Part shown: positions 4,342 through 7,652 of the stretch, piece by piece | How positions within the stretch are numbered: position 1 is the stretch's first letter | Layout of the letters: every line of letters starts with the position of its first letter | Source of the DNA: an uncultured bacterium | GTDB taxonomy: Bacteria > Patescibacteriota > Minisyncoccia > Spechtbacterales > HO2-43-30 | Direction of reading: 5' to 3' | Length of the DNA stretch: 7,652 bases | Assembly: GCA_913054525.1 (NCBI GenBank) | Contig: CAJXHR010000023.1 | Coordinates: forward strand, 1 to 7,652 | Position numbers and translations under genes: made by a program | Notes under the pieces: model-generated | The model's database searches: none | Told to the model about the DNA's origin: nothing | What the model saw: only the letters and a program-made list of their open reading frames with translations

Positions 4342-6586
4342 AAAAACGCTTGTAATCTTAGATTGCAATGCCCTTATTCATCGCTCGTTCCATGCTCTTC
4401 CTGATTTTCGCACACCCAAGGGCGAGCTCGTGAACGCGGTGTATGGATTTACGTCTATATTGCTCAAGGTATTGAGAGAGTTTAATCCGGAATATGTTGC
4501 GGCTACTTTTGACGTTGCCGGCCCTACTTTCCGGGATGAAGAATACGAAGAATATAAAGCAAATAGAGTGAAGGCGCCGGATGAGCTTTACGCGCAAATC
4601 CCCAAAGTAAAAGAGGTGCTTGGGGCTCTTAATATTTCTATATACGAAAAGCAGGGGTTTGAGGCGGATGATGTCATAGGGACTATTGCTAAATTGATTG
4701 CTGATGCGAGGGGGCGTTTAGTCGAGACAATTATCGTAAGCGGAGACCTCGATACCCTTCAGCTCGTGGACGAGAATACAAAAGTATATACGATGCGCAA
4801 GGGTTTGCAGGACACAGTACTCTATGACGTAGAGGCTGTGAAAAAAAGATTTGAGGGCCTGACCCCGGAGCAGATGGTGGATTATAAAGGGCTTAGGGGA
4901 GACCCTTCGGATAATATTCCCGGAGTGACCGGAGTCGGCGAGAAAACCGCCATACAGCTTCTTTCGGATTTTGGCTCTATAGATAATATTTATAAAGAGA
5001 TTGAAAAAGATACGGAGAAATCAAAAAAAATAAAACCCGGATTTCGGGACAAGCTTATACGATATAAAGACCAGGCATTTTTCTCAAGGGAGCTTGCGAC
5101 TGTGCGCAAGGATGTGCCTATAGATTTCAAACTTGAAGAGCTTGAGTGGCGAAATTATGACCGTGAAAATGTGGAGAGGGTCTTTAGGGGGTTCAATTTC
5201 AATTCGTTGGTGAGTAGATTGCCGACTGCTACGACGGATGTGGGGGGCCGCACCTCCTCCGCCCTGCCGGGCTCCGGCGGAACGACCCCTGAGACTGCGG
5301 ATCCGACTTATGAAAAGATTGAGATGTTTTATGGCGAAGGAATCTTATCAGAGGAGGTTTATGAGCTTGAGAAAAAATTAGTGCCGGTGATACGGGGCAT
5401 GGAGGAAGCCGGCATTAAGATAGGCAAAAAGTATTTTGCAGTCCTTGCGGAAAAAATCTCCCGGGAGCTTGCTGGTGCCGAAAAAGCAATTTATAAAATC
5501 GTGGGGAAAAGTTTTAACGCAAACTCCCCCCAGCAGCTTTCAGAAGTTTTATTTGCTGCGCCGCCAGGTGGATTGATGCTGCCGACAAAGGGACTTAAAA
5601 AGACCCCGGGCGGGGTAGTGTCCACCGCCGCCCCCGAGCTTGAAAAACTAAAGGACAAGCACCCTATTATAAAAGAGCTTCTAAAGTACAGGGAGCTTCA
5701 GAAGCTGAACTCTACTTACATAGGCCCTCTGCCGGGGATTGCGGACGGCAATGATAGAATCCATACAAAGTTTGACCAGCTTGGCACGGCAACCGGGCGT
5801 CTTTCCTCCTCAAAGCCGAATATGCAGAATATTCCTGTACGCGGCGAATGGGGGCCTAAAATACGAAAAGGGTTTATAGCGGAGAAGGGGCATAAGTTTG
5901 TAGCTTTTGATTATTCTCAGATGGAACTGCGCCTTGCCGCCCACATCGCGGATGACAAAAAAATGAAAGAGTACTTCAAAGATGACAGGGATATTCATAA
6001 GATGACCGCGTCCGAGGTCTTCGGCGTAGCTCCCGATGAAATAACAAAAGACATGCGCTTTCGCGCAAAAGCTCTCAATTTCGGCGTGCTTTACGGTATG
6101 GGGGCATCGGGCTTTGCAAAAAGCGCTGATATTTCGCGAGAGGAGGCGCAAAGTTTTATTGATAATTATTTTGCGCGGTTTCCCGCAATCAGAGAGTATA
6201 TAGAAAAGACAACGGAGTTTGCGAGGAAAAACGGTTACGTGGAAACACTTCTGGGCAGAAAGCGATACATACCAGAAATGACCTCGTCTCATCCGGGGCT
6301 TCGCTCCCAAGCCGAGCGCATGGCAATCAATCATCCAATCCAGGGGACGGCAGCCGACATTATCAAAATGGCAATGGCAAAGCTGGGAATCATAAATCAG
6401 GAATCAGGAATCAGGATGCTGCTGCAGATTCATGACGAGTTGTTGTTTGAGATACAAGATGATAAAATAGAAGAGATATATCCAAAAATAAAAGATATAA
6501 TGGAAAGTGCTTATAAAATAACAGTTCCCCTTAAGGTGGACGTTTCGGTCGGGCCATCGTGGGGAGAGCTAAGCAGAGTTACGTAA
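4328..6586 (+). CDS. polA: DNA polymerase I with 5' nuclease and polymerase domains, lacking the 3'-5' exonuclease domain
   Basis: Pol I fills gaps and removes RNA primers in replication and repair. The 752 residues compare with about 930 in E. coli and 832 in Taq. The 5' nuclease domain (about 5-295) keeps its acidic residues: D12, D62, FEADD with D114/D115, SGDLD with D140/D142, and GDPSDN with D192/D195 before the helix-hairpin-helix GVTGVGEKTA. From 297 to about 345 there is only a Gly/Ser/Thr/Pro-rich linker, so no room for a proofreading domain. The polymerase domain (about 345-752) has TATGRLSSSKPNMQNIP (487-503), motif A DYSQMELR (528-535, Asp528, steric-gate Glu533), O-helix RFRAKALNFGVLYG (577-590, Lys581, Phe585, Tyr589) and motif C QIHDELLFE (700-708, Asp703). 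All catalytic residues look intact. The start overlaps the tsaE end by 14 bases, implying coupled translation; no strong Shine-Dalgarno sequence is seen. Confidence 0.96.
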   Translation: MSKDKKTLVILDCNALIHRSFHALPDFRTPKGELVNAVYGFTSILLKVLREFNPEYVAATFDVAGPTFRDEEYEEYKANRVKAPDELYAQIPKVKEVLGALNISIYEKQGFEADDVIGTIAKLIADARGRLVETIIVSGDLDTLQLVDENTKVYTMRKGLQDTVLYDVEAVKKRFEGLTPEQMVDYKGLRGDPSDNIPGVTGVGEKTAIQLLSDFGSIDNIYKEIEKDTEKSKKIKPGFRDKLIRYKDQAFFSRELATVRKDVPIDFKLEELEWRNYDRENVERVFRGFNFNSLVSRLPTATTDVGGRTSSALPGSGGTTPETADPTYEKIEMFYGEGILSEEVYELEKKLVPVIRGMEEAGIKIGKKYFAVLAEKISRELAGAEKAIYKIVGKSFNANSPQQLSEVLFAAPPGGLMLPTKGLKKTPGGVVSTAAPELEKLKDKHPIIKELLKYRELQKLNSTYIGPLPGIADGNDRIHTKFDQLGTATGRLSSSKPNMQNIPVRGEWGPKIRKGFIAEKGHKFVAFDYSQMELRLAAHIADDKKMKEYFKDDRDIHKMTASEVFGVAPDEITKDMRFRAKALNFGVLYGMGASGFAKSADISREEAQSFIDNYFARFPAIREYIEKTTEFARKNGYVETLLGRKRYIPEMTSSHPGLRSQAERMAINHPIQGTAADIIKMAMAKLGIINQESGIRMLLQIHDELLFEIQDDKIEEIYPKIKDIMESAYKITVPLKVDVSVGPSWGELSRVT
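5258..5281 (+). repeat. GC-rich palindromic segment in the polA interdomain linker
   Basis: TCCGCC (5258-5263) and GGCGGA (5276-5281) form a six-base inverted repeat, with an alternative inner stem GCCC/GGGC (5261-5264, 5269-5272). It codes for part of the Gly/Ser/Pro linker at residues 310-318. Base composition is far more GC-rich than the flanking polA sequence. It marks the place where a 3'-5' exonuclease domain would normally lie. Confidence 0.55.
6396..6416 (+). repeat. Three tandem copies of ATCAGGA inside polA
   Basis: The heptamer ATCAGGA occurs three times without interruption, 21 bases or seven codons, so the array keeps the frame. It encodes part of INQESGIRM (689-697), a variable loop before motif C. 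Slippage by one unit would shift the frame; only changes of three units are neutral. Confidence 0.8.
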
Positions 6587-6626
6587 CATGCGATACGTAA
6601 CGCGTAGCAAAATTACTGCGCGCTAC
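6578..6626. repeat. Short palindromes at the polA 3' end and spacer
   Basis: A 10-base perfect palindrome GTTACGTAAC (6578-6587) covers the polA stop codon, and TACGTAAC is repeated at 6594-6601. GTAGC (6604-6608) and GCTAC (6622-6626) could form a five-pair hairpin. No T run follows, so I do not call an intrinsic terminator. I see no convincing promoter for the next gene in this 63-base spacer, so it may be read from the tsaE-polA transcript. Confidence 0.4.
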
Positions 6627-6649
6627 ATCTTCGTGTTCCGTGAAATAAC

Positions 6650-7652
6650 ATGGCTATTAATTCAGCTATAGGATCAAGTACAAACACAGCGGACTCCAAA
6701 GCGGCGGGGAAGGAGGCGGTTTCAAACGCCATCCAAAGCCTTGGAAAAGATCCGCATATTATTTTTGCTTTTTCTTCGGTAAAGTTTGACCAGGAAAAGC
6801 TCGTAGAAGGCATGAACGAGGCGCGCGGCGACGCCACGCTTGTCGGAGGCAGCGCCGCGGGAGAAATAACCTCACAGGCAACAACATTTGAGTCTGTCGT
6901 CGCGATGGCGATACACGCGCCAAATATTAAGTTTTCTGTAGGATACGGAGAAGGCGTGGGCGCCGATAGTGATAAGGCGGGAGCCGATACTGCCAAGGCA
7001 GTTCTGGACGAGGCTGGCGGTAAAATAGACCTATTTATAATGATCCCTGAAGGGCTCACGGGGAATGGTTCTGCCATAGTGCGCGGTGTGCAGTCGGTAT
7101 TAGGTGAAGATTTTCCCATCACAGGAGGATCTGCGGGGGATGATTATCTATTCAAAAAGACGTGGCAGTACTATAACGATAAGCTTCTTACGGACTGCGT
7201 GGTGGGCGTTGGGTTGAGCGGCGACTTCGCTTTTGGGTTTGGTGTGCGGCATGGATGGGACCCGGTTGGGCTGCCGCTCGAAGTTACAAAGTCAGAGGGA
7301 GCAGTTCTTAAGGAATTGGACGGGAAGCCCGCGCTTAATATCTATCGGGACTATTTTGGGAAAGAGGCAGAAGAGCTTATAAAAGAGCCACTAGCCCGCA
7401 TGGCGTACACGTATCCTCTAGGCATGAGCGTTGAGGGATCGGACGAGCTTCTTCTGCGCGACCCTGTTATAGCAAACGACAAGGGCGAGATTACTTTAGC
7501 GGGAGAAATCCCCGAGGGGACAACGGTCCGGCTGATGATAGGCGATCGTGATAAGGCGATATCCGCGGCAAAAGACGCCGCGCAGACGGCGCTTGATCAG
7601 CTTGAAGGCAAGAAACCACAGGTTATTCTCATGTTCAACTGCATGGCAAGAA
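6650..7652 (+). CDS. FIST-domain sensory protein (3' end outside window)
   Basis: FIST proteins combine FIST_N and FIST_C domains and are thought to sense small ligands, possibly amino acids; some are stand-alone, others are fused to signalling modules. The visible 334 residues include FIST_N, with AVSNAIQSLGKDPHIIFAFSS near 23-43, TLVGGSAAGEI near 63-73, a conserved glycine-rich core through about 165 with FPITGGSAGDD (154-164), then FAFGFGVRHGW (193-203). FIST_C follows with PLEVTKSEGAVLKELDGKPAL near 208-228, NIYRDYFG and RMAYTYPLG, and FNCMARK near the window edge. There is no signal peptide or membrane segment in the visible part. The start is set by an in-frame TGA nine bases upstream with no other start codon between; there is no Shine-Dalgarno sequence. 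It lies 63 bases after polA on the same strand. Any C-terminal signalling domain would be outside the window, so stand-alone or fused cannot be decided. Confidence 0.88.
   Translation, partial: MAINSAIGSSTNTADSKAAGKEAVSNAIQSLGKDPHIIFAFSSVKFDQEKLVEGMNEARGDATLVGGSAAGEITSQATTFESVVAMAIHAPNIKFSVGYGEGVGADSDKAGADTAKAVLDEAGGKIDLFIMIPEGLTGNGSAIVRGVQSVLGEDFPITGGSAGDDYLFKKTWQYYNDKLLTDCVVGVGLSGDFAFGFGVRHGWDPVGLPLEVTKSEGAVLKELDGKPALNIYRDYFGKEAEELIKEPLARMAYTYPLGMSVEGSDELLLRDPVIANDKGEITLAGEIPEGTTVRLMIGDRDKAISAAKDAAQTALDQLEGKKPQVILMFNCMAR

Noticed and set aside
5810..6334. Minus-strand open frame of 174 codons
   Set aside because: It lies wholly inside the conserved polymerase domain of polA and resembles no family; it is a shadow frame.
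6613..7122. Minus-strand open frame of 169 codons at the FIST gene
   Set aside because: It is antisense to the well-supported FIST_N domain and its Ser/Pro/Ala-rich product is typical of a shadow frame.

Overview
The window carries six protein-coding genes, two of them cut by the window ends, plus one strong candidate for an unannotated structured RNA. The small, tightly packed genes, near absence of Shine-Dalgarno sequences, short or absent mRNA leaders, and a compact DNA polymerase I with no 3'-5' exonuclease domain suggest a reduced-genome bacterium. I would place it in the Candidate Phyla Radiation (Patescibacteria, possibly Parcubacteria). That placement is an inference from gene style, not from a marker gene. 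TGA is used as a stop (end of pilB) and no gene needs TGA read as an amino acid, so the Gracilibacteria/Absconditabacteria code is not in use.

Left half, minus strand: reading leftward from a divergent promoter region at 3756-3861 come a degenerate DHH-phosphoesterase-like protein (2574-3755), then five bases later the pilus/secretion assembly ATPase PilB (895-2568), then after a 203-base gap the start of ruvB (691-1, C-terminus outside the window). The gap is not empty. It holds a plus-strand unit of about 169 bases (722-890): a promoter TTGACA-17-TGcTAATAT directly upstream, two 24-base arms that pair at 23 of 24 positions, internal hairpins including a cUCCGg tetraloop, and a six-T run directly after the closing arm. 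This looks like a complete small RNA gene with its own promoter and terminator, transcribed opposite to its neighbours. It is the most interesting object in the window.

Right half, plus strand: a promoter TTGTGA-18-TATAAT places the predicted start of transcription on the A of the tsaE start codon (3862), which would make a leaderless mRNA. tsaE (tRNA t6A synthesis ATPase) overlaps polA (4328-6586) by 14 bases. After a 63-base spacer comes a FIST-domain sensory protein (6650 to the window end, truncated).

Functionally this is a mix: DNA repair and replication (ruvB, polA), tRNA modification (tsaE), type IV pilus/secretion motor (pilB) and a putative sensor (FIST). Several genes carry short in-frame GC-rich palindromic or tandem-repeat insertions at loop positions, which hints at a genome that tolerates or accumulates small repeat insertions inside genes.
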